Shown one piece after another: positions 8,691 through 16,290 of a stretch of 64,000 nucleotides of DNA; position 1 is the first letter of the stretch, and the number at the start of each line of letters is the position of its first letter. The notes below the pieces were generated by a model. The model had not been told where the DNA came from. It saw only the letters and a list, made by a program, of their open reading frames with translations, and ran no database searches. The stretch spans positions 310,001 through 374,000 of the forward strand of contig NZ_BPFH01000002.1 in the NCBI RefSeq assembly GCF_019655435.1, given 5' to 3'. The DNA comes from Jannaschia pagri (GTDB taxonomy: Bacteria; Pseudomonadota; Alphaproteobacteria; Rhodobacterales; Rhodobacteraceae). The translations under genes were made by a program, and so were the position numbers.

Positions 8691-9149
8691 ATGACATCGG
8701 TGAGACAACAGATCGCAGCCATGCCACTGCGCTGGAAAGGCGACTCCGTCCAAGTTCTTATGGTCACATCCCGCGACACGGGCCGCTGGATCGTGCCCAA
8801 GGGATGGACAATGAAAGGCGTGGCGCCTTGGGCTGCTGCAGCCATTGAGGCCTTGGAAGAAGCGGGCGTGAAAGGTCACATCGCGAAGGACGTGTTTGGC
8901 ACGTATCGCTATGACAAAGGCCTCGGCGATGGATCGACCGTGCCCTGCGAAGTGGACGTCTATCCCATGATCGTCGAACAGATGAAATCCGATTGGAAGG
9001 AAAAGTCGGAGAGAACACGAAAGTGGTTCTTTGTGGATCAGGCCGCCGATCTTGTGGATGAACCTGAACTGGCAAGCCTGCTGAAACAGCTTGTCCGCAA
9101 ACCCAAAAAGGCACCCGTTGCGGGTGCCATGCTCAAGCGGATCGCTTAG
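8691..9149 (+). CDS. Nudix hydrolase
   Basis: This 152-residue Nudix protein resembles the diphosphoinositol-polyphosphate phosphohydrolase-like group of alphaproteobacteria (PKGW near the start of the box, then IEALEEAGV). The core EExG is intact, but the first Glu and the Arg of the canonical box (GX5EX7REUXEEXGU) are Val and Ile. Substrate cannot be predicted. The ATG at 8691 is preferred to an in-frame TTG at 8670. It is a single gene behind an AT-rich leader with a perfect inverted repeat. Confidence 0.85.
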   Translation: MTSVRQQIAAMPLRWKGDSVQVLMVTSRDTGRWIVPKGWTMKGVAPWAAAAIEALEEAGVKGHIAKDVFGTYRYDKGLGDGSTVPCEVDVYPMIVEQMKSDWKEKSERTRKWFFVDQAADLVDEPELASLLKQLVRKPKKAPVAGAMLKRIA

Positions 9150-9157
9150 GACGGTCC

Positions 9158-9298
9158 CTAGCGGCGACGATCCCGTGGATCATTGCGAACCGGAATAGGG
9201 ATCGCATCCGGACGAGGGGCCAACGCGCCGAGCGCCTCAGACAGTTTATCCGTCACGACGTCGACAAGCTTTTCCAACGGTCCACGCTTTCCAGCCAT
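9158..9298 (-). CDS. Small conserved-looking protein, 46 residues
   Basis: A 46-residue reading frame beginning MAGKRGPLEKLVDVVTDKLS has an AAGGAGA ribosome site ten bases upstream. The sequence is an amphipathic helix followed by a Pro/Arg-rich tail ending RDRRR. It ends nine bases past the convergent Nudix gene. I do not recognise the family. The ribosome site and strong helix pattern suggest it is translated. Confidence 0.55.
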   Translation of the reverse strand: MAGKRGPLEKLVDVVTDKLSEALGALAPRPDAIPIPVRNDPRDRRR

Positions 9299-9385
9299 AG
9301 AATTCTCCTTCGTCGCGAGGAAGGTGGCGCGCCAAATGGCATTCGGCAAGGGGCAAAGCGGCGCAGGCAAGACTTTGCTGATATT

Positions 9386-10228
9386 TCATTGCTCGCATCC
9401 CGCGAGTTCGAGCGCATGAGATGCGCCAATGATTGTGATGCGCACGGCGTTCAAATCCAGCGAAACCCGCTCTCCGCCACCGACCATCACTTCGGAAGTT
9501 GCCGTGAGCCGCTCTCCCTGGCGTTGCACGGTTGCATCAGTGACCCAGTGGTGGTCATTCCCGGTTTCGAAAACAACAGCTTCCCGCCCACCCAGCGCTG
9601 GAACGTCGATATGCCCGGTCAAGGCAGTACCGTTTGGTGTGGGTCGAAGATAGCAGTTTGCCGCGTGTCCGACCTTTCGTGGACGGTCATCTAAGGCCAT
9701 CGCTATGGCGGGATCAGGCGTCTCCGCGTCGCCAAGATCACGCCCCACGGTCACATGGGCCGGCACGCAAATGTCCGCACAAACGCCGATCGCAAGCCGA
9801 CCTTCCAGGCGCATGGAGGCGTCGGCCCCACTGCCGTCAATCACCAACGGAACGACGAAATCCTCATCATATCCAATGGATTGCAAACCATCCTTGTAGA
9901 AGACCCGCGGTGTTGGCCAAAGCGTGTGGACGGAGTCTACACCGGCAGACCCGGACCAATCGAACTGCGGCGCGATTCCGCCCGCACCAGCCGTCCGCCA
10001 ATAGGTCCGCCACCCAGGCCGCAGCCTGAAATGGAGCCCGGCGATGTGGGTGCCGTCATCGCTCCGCCATCCGGGCCGGATCTCGACGGAGACGACCTCC
10101 TCCACGGACCCGATTGACTGCGCCTCGACCGAACCGGCCGCGCCAAGGGCGCAAGCGACGACAAGGGCGCCAAGGGACCGGATCAACGCTGGGTAGCGCG
10201 CGGATGGACGAGCGAAAGGATTGTTCAT
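9386..10228 (-). CDS. Periplasmic protein with DsbD N-terminal-type domain
   Basis: This 280-residue protein has a signal sequence (hydrophobic stretch LGALVVACALGAAGSVEA) and a domain like the N-terminal part of the thiol:disulfide interchange protein DsbD. A conserved CADICVP segment supplies two Cys that could be the redox pair. The transmembrane and thioredoxin parts of DsbD are absent, so it is not a complete DsbD. The ATG at 10228 is used rather than 10258 because the signal peptide then starts normally. It is divergent from yqgE. Confidence 0.8.
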   Translation of the reverse strand: MNNPFARPSARYPALIRSLGALVVACALGAAGSVEAQSIGSVEEVVSVEIRPGWRSDDGTHIAGLHFRLRPGWRTYWRTAGAGGIAPQFDWSGSAGVDSVHTLWPTPRVFYKDGLQSIGYDEDFVVPLVIDGSGADASMRLEGRLAIGVCADICVPAHVTVGRDLGDAETPDPAIAMALDDRPRKVGHAANCYLRPTPNGTALTGHIDVPALGGREAVVFETGNDHHWVTDATVQRQGERLTATSEVMVGGGERVSLDLNAVRITIIGASHALELAGCEQ

Positions 10229-10366
10229 GGGGAATAGGTATGCCAAAGAAGGCAGCAACGGAAATCACGCTCGCGACAAATCCACGCGATCACGGCCCCT
10301 ACCCCGCACACGCGCAGGTAGGATTTCTGCGCTGCCGTTGTGCCAACCCGCCGTTTGACATATGGT

Positions 10367-10948
10367 ATGACTATGCGGGTAGACAGATCATCCTCCTCCT
10401 TGGCAGGCAAGTTTCTTGTCGCAATGCCAACCGTTACGGAAGCCGCCTTCCGTAAGGGGGTGATCCTTGTCTGCGCGCATTCGGCCACTGGTGCCATGGG
10501 TTTGCTGATCAATCGGCCTGCAACGAACATGACCTTGCGGCGCCTGCTTCGTGAGAGCGGGCTGGCCACGCCCAATGTTGCGATTGGGGTGCCGATCCAT
10601 GCCGGCGGACCATCGGATATCGAACGCCCGTTTGTCCTACATTCAAGTGACTACCGCCTTGCGCATCAAACAATGGTGATCGCCGACGACGTGCGCATGA
10701 CGCCCCACGAGGCCGCGATCCAAGATCTTGGCTGCGGCAGAGGGCCAAAGCGCGCCTTTGTCGCCATGGGATACTGCGGTTGGGGCGAGGGCGCGCTGGA
10801 GCAAGAGGTCCAGGATGGCAGCTGGCTGACGATGAACGCGCGGGCCAACATGATTTTCGACCAGCCGTCTGGTGAGCGTTGGAGCCGCGCGATGGAGGGG
10901 ATGGGAATCGCCCCGTCTGGCCTGTCCGGCCTCGCAGGCCACGCCTAA
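10367..10948 (+). CDS. yqgE: YqgE/AlgH family protein
   Basis: This 193-residue protein of the YqgE/AlgH family begins, after a short lead, LAGKFLVAMPTV and contains GAMGLLINRP and GGP segments typical of the family. The biochemical role is not established; AlgH was named for an effect on alginate regulation. No good ribosome site is visible. ATG codons at 10367 and 10373 are both possible and an upstream GTG at 10340 is less likely. Confidence 0.9.
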   Translation: MTMRVDRSSSSLAGKFLVAMPTVTEAAFRKGVILVCAHSATGAMGLLINRPATNMTLRRLLRESGLATPNVAIGVPIHAGGPSDIERPFVLHSSDYRLAHQTMVIADDVRMTPHEAAIQDLGCGRGPKRAFVAMGYCGWGEGALEQEVQDGSWLTMNARANMIFDQPSGERWSRAMEGMGIAPSGLSGLAGHA

Positions 10949-10955
10949 GGGCGCC

Positions 10956-11921
10956 TTACCGTGGCGCCGACGCCCGTCGCAGCCGATCATTTATGGCCCG
11001 CCCCAGCCCCAGATTCGGAATGTCAGACACGGTGATCCCGGTCCCGCGCGCTGTCGCCATGGCATCTGCTTGATGCAGGACTTGGAACAGGTTTGCGGCA
11101 GCCTCGATAAGATCCCCGCTGACTGACAGGGTCACATCGCCTTTGTCCGCGCCGAAGCCCACGTGAACGGACGCATTTGCTTGGCTGGCCGCAACGCCCA
11201 TGCGCAGCGACACCGATGGCGCGTAGTGGGATGCCAATTGTCCCGGGGCCTGCACACGTCCCGGCGTGGTGTCCTCTGCGACAGCGCGGCCAAGCACGGC
11301 TTCCAGATCTTCCCGCGCAAGCCCGCCATCCCGCAAGAGAACAGCCGGGTCCGGGCGTACAATGGTCGACTCAAGGCCGACCGCGCAGGGCCCACCGTTC
11401 AAAACGGCGTCAATGCGCCCCGCAAGACCCTCCAAAACATGGTCCGCGCGGGACGGGCTGATCCGACCCGATGGGTTCGCCGAGGGCGCCGCAACGGGCC
11501 GCCCCACCATCCGAAGCAGTTCCTGGGCCAAGGGCGCGGCTGGTACGCGAACCGCAACCGTGGGCAACCCAGCCGTGACAAGGGGCGACAACGCGCTGTT
11601 GTCGGCCAAAGGCAACACGAGGGTGAGAGGCCCTGGCCAAAACCGCTCCGCCAACAGATGGGCCTCGGGACCAAAGCGCACCAGACCGGATAGAGCCTCA
11701 CGGTTTGGCACGTGGACGATCAGCGGGTTGAAACTCGGCCGCCCCTTGGCCTCGTAGATCGCGGCCACCGCGCGCCCGTCCGTCGCATCGGCGCCCAGCC
11801 CGTAGACAGTCTCGGTCGGAAAGGCGACCAAACCACCCGCGCGCAGCAGCGTCGCAGCCTCCGCCACACCCTCGGGCGGACGCAGGTGCCTGGTGTGACG
11901 CTGTGTTCCTGTTGCTGCCAT
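10956..11921 (-). CDS. tsaC: L-threonylcarbamoyladenylate synthase (Sua5/YwlC type)
   Basis: This 321-residue enzyme makes threonylcarbamoyl-AMP from threonine, bicarbonate and ATP for the t6A modification of tRNA. The YrdC domain is evident in LVAFPTETVYGLGADA and KGRPSFNPLIVHV, and a C-terminal Sua5 domain follows, giving the long Sua5 form. The open frame runs back to 12329, but that part is antisense to the acyl-CoA dehydrogenase gene; the ATG at 11921 (MAATGTQRHTRHL) is the sensible start. It is divergent from that dehydrogenase gene and convergent with yqgE, eight bases apart. Confidence 0.92.
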   Translation of the reverse strand: MAATGTQRHTRHLRPPEGVAEAATLLRAGGLVAFPTETVYGLGADATDGRAVAAIYEAKGRPSFNPLIVHVPNREALSGLVRFGPEAHLLAERFWPGPLTLVLPLADNSALSPLVTAGLPTVAVRVPAAPLAQELLRMVGRPVAAPSANPSGRISPSRADHVLEGLAGRIDAVLNGGPCAVGLESTIVRPDPAVLLRDGGLAREDLEAVLGRAVAEDTTPGRVQAPGQLASHYAPSVSLRMGVAASQANASVHVGFGADKGDVTLSVSGDLIEAAANLFQVLHQADAMATARGTGITVSDIPNLGLGRAINDRLRRASAPR

Positions 11922-11994
11922 CGGGGCCGTGCCCTTAGTTTCCGCCGGAGTGCGGGACGTATAGGCGGCCTGCGTCAAGATTGGGAGGTCCTCC

Positions 11995-13665
11995 ATGCCA
12001 TATCGCGCCCCTGTTTCCGAAGTGCGCTTCGTCCTCGACCATGTCGTGGGCTTCGACCGCGTTGCCGCCACCGAGACCTTTGCCGACGCCACGCCAGAGA
12101 CGGTGGAGGCCATCCTGACCGAAGCGGGCCGCATGTGCGAAGAGGTCCTGGCCCCCCTCAATCGCGTGGGTGACCTAAATCCGGCAAGGCTGGAAAACGG
12201 GATTGTGCGCACCTCGCCCGGCTTCGCGGAGGGCTTCGGCGCCATCGCGGAGGGGGGCTGGCTCGGCATGTCAGCCGAGGCCGAGAACGGCGGCATGGGG
12301 CTGCCGATCACACTGACCATGGCCGTCAACGAGATGATCGGATCGGCCTGCCTTGCGATCCAGCTGAACCCCCTGATGACCCAAGGCCAGATCGAAGCGC
12401 TGGAGGCCCATGCCTCGGACGAGATTAAGGCGCTCTACCTGCCCAAGCTCATCTCTGGCGAATGGTGCGGCACCATGAACCTGACGGAGCCCCAGGCAGG
12501 GTCGGATGTGGGCGCGTTGCGGACCAAGGCCGAACCCAATGGCGATGGCACCTATGCCGTCACGGGTCAGAAGATCTACATCTCCTGGGGCGACAACGAT
12601 TTCACCGACAACGTCTGTCACCTTGTCCTCGCCCGCCTGCCCGACGCGGCACCGGGCACCAAAGGGATCAGCCTGTTCATGGTGCCCAAGCGCCTTCCAC
12701 AGGCCGACGGCAGCGCAGGCGTCGCCAACAGCCTCAAAGTCGTGTCGCTGGAGCATAAGCTGGGCCTGCACGGCTCACCCACCGCTGTGATGCAGTATGA
12801 TGGCGCCACCGGGTGGCTGGTCGGGGAGCCGCACCGCGGTATGGCCGCTATGTTTACGATGATGAACAACGCCCGCCTGGGCGTGGGCATCCAAGGCCTC
12901 GCCATCGCCGAAGCCGCGATGCAACACGCCGTGGCCTATGCCCAAGGCCGCAAGCAGGGCGCAACGCCGCGCGGGGCTGGCACGATCCTGGACCATGCGG
13001 ACGTGCGTCGCATGGTGCTCGGGATGAAGGCCGAGACCTTCGTGGCCCGCACCATTGCCATGGATTGCGCAGTGGCTTTGGACATGGCGAAGGCGACGGG
13101 TGACGCCGATTGGGCGGCGCGCGGTGCGTTTCTGACGCCCATCGCCAAGGCCTATGGAACAGACACGGGCATCAAAGTGGCCTCCGAGGGCATACAGGTG
13201 CACGGCGGCATGGGCTTCGTCGAAGAAACGGGCGCCGCACAATATTTGCGCGACGTGCGGGTGACGACGATCTATGAGGGCACCAATGGGATCCAGGCCA
13301 TGGATCTGGTCGGTCGCAAACTGATGGACGGTGGCGCGGCTGCTTTCGCTGTGCTCGACGACCTGGGGCAGACGGACCACGAAGGGCTGCGCGCCGCCGT
13401 CGCCGATCTGCGGGACCTCACAGACTGGATGTTGGCGCAAGACATGCAGGACCGCTTCGCGGGCGCGGTGTCTTATCTGGCAGCCTTTGCCCGCGTTCTG
13501 GGCGCGGCGCACCACCTACGCGCCGCAGCCGCCGACCCCGATCGCGCGCCCCTGGCCCGCTTTGCCGTGGCGCGCCTGTTGCCCGAAGCCCTGGCTGAGA
13601 TGGCAAAGGCCCGGACGGGTGCGGAGGAGCTCTATGCGGTCTCCGACGAGGTGATCGCGGCCTGA
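11995..13665 (+). CDS. Acyl-CoA dehydrogenase (AcdA/DmdC-like, extended C-terminus)
   Basis: This 556-residue FAD enzyme introduces a 2,3-double bond in an acyl-CoA thioester. The substrate-binding motif NLTEPQAGSDVGALRTKA and the catalytic Glu428 in YEGTNGIQ are clear. The extra C-terminal helical region matches long-form acyl-CoA dehydrogenases, the group that contains 3-methylmercaptopropionyl-CoA dehydrogenase DmdC of roseobacters. DmdB and DmdD genes are not nearby, so a DMSP role is only possible, and beta-oxidation is equally likely. GGAGG lies six bases before the ATG. Confidence 0.92.
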   Translation: MPYRAPVSEVRFVLDHVVGFDRVAATETFADATPETVEAILTEAGRMCEEVLAPLNRVGDLNPARLENGIVRTSPGFAEGFGAIAEGGWLGMSAEAENGGMGLPITLTMAVNEMIGSACLAIQLNPLMTQGQIEALEAHASDEIKALYLPKLISGEWCGTMNLTEPQAGSDVGALRTKAEPNGDGTYAVTGQKIYISWGDNDFTDNVCHLVLARLPDAAPGTKGISLFMVPKRLPQADGSAGVANSLKVVSLEHKLGLHGSPTAVMQYDGATGWLVGEPHRGMAAMFTMMNNARLGVGIQGLAIAEAAMQHAVAYAQGRKQGATPRGAGTILDHADVRRMVLGMKAETFVARTIAMDCAVALDMAKATGDADWAARGAFLTPIAKAYGTDTGIKVASEGIQVHGGMGFVEETGAAQYLRDVRVTTIYEGTNGIQAMDLVGRKLMDGGAAAFAVLDDLGQTDHEGLRAAVADLRDLTDWMLAQDMQDRFAGAVSYLAAFARVLGAAHHLRAAAADPDRAPLARFAVARLLPEALAEMAKARTGAEELYAVSDEVIAA

Positions 13666-13733
13666 GCGCCCGCCTCCCCTGGCCCCGCCTCGCAGGACAC
13701 CGTATCTGCGGGGCACAGACGAAGGGGACCCCG

Positions 13734-14786
13734 ATGACGGACACCGAAATTCCCGACGGCTACGCCGGGTTGCAGTTCCCCTGGGACACCGCCCCGCTCG
13801 AGGGGCAGGTCACCAAAGTGGCCGATGGGGTCCTCTGGGCGCGGCTGCCCCTGCCGATGGCCTTGGACCACGTGAACGTCTATTTCCTGCGCGACGGCGC
13901 CGGGTGGGCTTTGGTCGATACCGGGTTCGACACCCGCAGGACCCGCGCCATTTTCGAGATGTTGAAGGCCGGGCCCCTTGGGGGCGACCCGATCACCCGC
14001 GTTCTGGTCACCCACCACCACCCCGATCACATCGGTTTGGCCGGATGGTTCCAGGCCGATGGCGCAGAGCTTTTAACCACGCGGACGGCTTGGCTGATGG
14101 CGCGGATGCTCCGCCTGGACGAGCAACCGTTGCCCACCGCCGAAACGCTCGACTACTGCCGTCGCTGGGGTATGGACCCAGAGGTTCTGGCCAAACGCGC
14201 GACAGAACGGCCCTTCAACTTCGCCGATATGGTTGCGCCCCTGCCGGTTGGCTTCACGCGCCTGCGCGCGGGTGACGACATCACCCTGGGCGGCCGCCGG
14301 TGGCATGTGGCGCGGGGGGACGGGCACGCCGCAGAACATGCGGTTTTGTTCGAGGCTGACGGCCCCCTGGTCATCGGAGGCGATCAACTTTTGCCGGGCA
14401 TTTCGCCAAACCTGGGCCTCTACCCGACCGAAACGAATGCAGATCCGGTGGGCGATTGGCTGGCGGCCTGTGATCGTCTGGCACCGCTTGCCCGCGGCGA
14501 TCACCTGGTGTTGCCAGGGCACAAGTTACCGTACCGAGGGCTGCCGACGCGGCTGGCGTCCCTTAAGCGAAACCATGTGACGGCACTGAATCGCCTGGAG
14601 GCACATTTGGAGACGCCCCGGACAGGCGGTGAGTGTTTCGCTCCGCTCTTTAAGCGAAAGGTCGAGGGCGGGCTCTATGGCTTGGCGTTCTTCGAAGCCA
14701 TCGCGCATCTTCAGCATCTTCATCTGACCGGACGTGCTCGCCGCGAGACCCGGGACGACGGCGTTTGGGTGTTCCAAAGATCGTGA
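13734..14786 (+). CDS. MBL-fold metallo-hydrolase
   Basis: This 350-residue metallo-beta-lactamase-fold hydrolase has the zinc motif at residues 94-99 (HHHPDH, followed by IG). Further ligand His/Asp positions are in GDGHAAEHAVLF and IGGDQLLP. A C-terminal helical extension follows the fold, as in LACTB2-like enzymes. It is downstream of the acyl-CoA dehydrogenase on the same strand with a 68-bp gap, so the two may be co-transcribed and the hydrolase may act on a thioester, but that is inference. AAGGGG lies before the ATG. Confidence 0.88.
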   Translation: MTDTEIPDGYAGLQFPWDTAPLEGQVTKVADGVLWARLPLPMALDHVNVYFLRDGAGWALVDTGFDTRRTRAIFEMLKAGPLGGDPITRVLVTHHHPDHIGLAGWFQADGAELLTTRTAWLMARMLRLDEQPLPTAETLDYCRRWGMDPEVLAKRATERPFNFADMVAPLPVGFTRLRAGDDITLGGRRWHVARGDGHAAEHAVLFEADGPLVIGGDQLLPGISPNLGLYPTETNADPVGDWLAACDRLAPLARGDHLVLPGHKLPYRGLPTRLASLKRNHVTALNRLEAHLETPRTGGECFAPLFKRKVEGGLYGLAFFEAIAHLQHLHLTGRARRETRDDGVWVFQRS

Positions 14787-14832
14787 CACATGGGGACTGG
14801 CCCGGATGGAAACGGCGCCTTACGCTTCGACC

Positions 14833-15297
14833 ATGACAACAGATCCCACTCCCGTCGCGCCTGCCGATTTGGCCCGCGCGACCGAATTGAGGCCCGAAGG
14901 CTGCACCCCCGCGCCCGACGTCCCCGAAGCCATCGCCAAACGCCCACCCCAAACCAAAAGCGCCGCTGAATGGGCCTATCAACGGGTGGTCCTGTATCTG
15001 AAGGCCTTTGAGGAAAACCTGAGCGACGACCAAGATGCCGCCATGGCCTTTACGGGCGGCGCGGCAGGGGTGCTGCGGATCCAGGGCATTGGCTTCAGCG
15101 CCCCGGACATCGTGACCTTTACGGGCCAGGACATGCAGGGGCAGCAGTGTCTGCAATTGCTCCATGTGAGCCAATTGAACGTGATGCTGCGCGCCGTCTC
15201 GAAACCTCCAGACCAGCCAGAGCCGCTGCGCATCGGCTTTCGCCTGGCCCGTGCGCTTGAGACAGAGGCCGAGAACGAAGACGCGGCGGAGGACTAG
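14833..15297 (+). CDS. Conserved hypothetical protein (DUF6173-like)
   Basis: A 154-residue soluble protein with a Pro/Ala-rich N-terminus and a compact C-terminal domain rich in Gln, Leu and Val (GIGFSAPDIVTFTGQD). It resembles a family seen in Rhodobacterales that I recall as DUF6173; that family assignment is from memory. Function is unknown. The start is uncertain: ATG at 14833 or 14806, neither with a clear ribosome site. The acidic tail ends ENEDAAED. Confidence 0.7.
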   Translation: MTTDPTPVAPADLARATELRPEGCTPAPDVPEAIAKRPPQTKSAAEWAYQRVVLYLKAFEENLSDDQDAAMAFTGGAAGVLRIQGIGFSAPDIVTFTGQDMQGQQCLQLLHVSQLNVMLRAVSKPPDQPEPLRIGFRLARALETEAENEDAAED

Positions 15298-15399
15298 GCG
15301 ACCAAAGGACGTCTGCGCAATGCGCCGCACCCCCGTGACAGGGACGGTCGCGCAGGCTAAGGACGGCGCCAACAGACACCGAGACGAAGGACCAGACCC

Positions 15400-15537
15400 A
15401 TGGCGGAAGAGCACAAGATCGGCAGCATGGACATCACTGAGCAAGAGAAGACATTCGACGGCTTCGTCGCCTTTGCCAAGTGGACGACCATTGTCATCAT
15501 CGCGATCCTGGTTCTGTTGGCGATCTTCCGGACCTGA
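15400..15537 (+). CDS. aa3-type cytochrome c oxidase subunit IV
   Basis: A 45-residue protein with a polar N-terminus (MAEEHKIGSMDITEQEKTF) and a single C-terminal transmembrane helix (about residues 26-43, WTTIVIIAILVLLAIF). This matches the small bacterial aa3-type oxidase subunit IV seen in Paracoccus and Rhodobacter, which packs against the oxidase core in the inner membrane. GAAGGA lies 11 bases before the ATG. It stands apart from the main cox genes and only four bases before the following lipoprotein gene. Confidence 0.88.
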   Translation: MAEEHKIGSMDITEQEKTFDGFVAFAKWTTIVIIAILVLLAIFRT

Positions 15538-15541
15538 TCCC

Positions 15542-16168
15542 ATGCTGCGCGCCTTGGCGGTCATGCTTCTCGTACCGCTTTTGGTGGCCTGCGGAGCGGA
15601 GGCCATCTACGATCCGCTGGAAGAGGTGGAGCGCCGGGCCTATGCGGCGCCCGGCCCCGCCAAGCTGACGCTGATTACAGCGATCAACAATCGCTCCGGC
15701 GATGGGGGCCATTCGGCTCTGATGGTCTCCGGCAGCCAGCGCGTGCTGTTTGACCCGGCGGGCACGTGGCATCACCCCACCGTGCCGGAGCGGGGCGATG
15801 TGCTCTATGGCATCACCCCGACGATGCTGGAGTTCTACACGGACTACCATGCGCGGCCGACCTACCACGTTGTCATCCAAGACCTGACCGTGACGCCTGA
15901 GCAGGCCGAGCGCGCGCTGTCCCTCGTCCAGGCCCATGGGCCAGCCTCCAAGGCGACTTGCGGGGTTTCCGTTTCCGGCATTCTGCGGGAGCTCGGGTAC
16001 ACCCAAGTGCGCCAATCGTGGTTTCCAGATAACGTCATGCGCAGTTTTGCCGCCGTCCCGGGCGTGACGGAGCGCAAGATATTTGACGACACCGTGGACG
16101 CCCATTCGCCAGAACGGCCACGGGTCAAGGCGATCACCGACGATGGGTTCGTGAGAGAAGCTACCTAG
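15542..16168 (+). CDS. Lipoprotein with permuted papain-like (NlpC/P60-type) features
   Basis: This 208-residue protein has a lipoprotein signal (LLVACG, lipidated Cys17), so it is membrane-anchored in the envelope. His57 lies in GGHSALMV, followed by VLFDPAG, and Cys140 lies in TCGVSVSGIL. His before Cys is the order of circularly permuted NlpC/P60 enzymes such as YiiX/YaeF. A thiol hydrolase acting on amide bonds or thioesters is therefore plausible but unproven. It starts four bases after the oxidase subunit gene and is likely co-transcribed. Confidence 0.75.
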   Translation: MLRALAVMLLVPLLVACGAEAIYDPLEEVERRAYAAPGPAKLTLITAINNRSGDGGHSALMVSGSQRVLFDPAGTWHHPTVPERGDVLYGITPTMLEFYTDYHARPTYHVVIQDLTVTPEQAERALSLVQAHGPASKATCGVSVSGILRELGYTQVRQSWFPDNVMRSFAAVPGVTERKIFDDTVDAHSPERPRVKAITDDGFVREAT

Positions 16169-16225
16169 CCGTTCTCATGTGACTGCGCTGTAGAAAAGGT
16201 CTCGCCCGCAACGGTGACCCTGGCC

Positions 16226-16256
16226 CATGGGACGCTCCTTTTTGAGCCGTCCCATG
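16226..16256. promoter_or_regulatory. Perfect 9-bp inverted repeat before the MFS gene
   Basis: CATGGGACG and CGTCCCATG flank a 13-bp centre containing CTTTTT. There is no T-run after the second arm, so a terminator is less likely than an operator. It ends 34 bp before the MFS start codon. No TetR/MarR gene is adjacent. Confidence 0.4.
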
Positions 16257-16290
16257 CTATGGCAAAGGGAGTGTCGTCCGCGGAGGAACC

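Noticed and set aside
10355-10360. TTGACA before yqgE as a -35 box
   Set aside because: No acceptable -10 box at 16-18 bp, and it lies too close to the start codon.
11922-12329. N-terminal extension of tsaC
   Set aside because: The extension is antisense to the acyl-CoA dehydrogenase gene and is low-complexity; the YrdC domain begins after the ATG at 11921.
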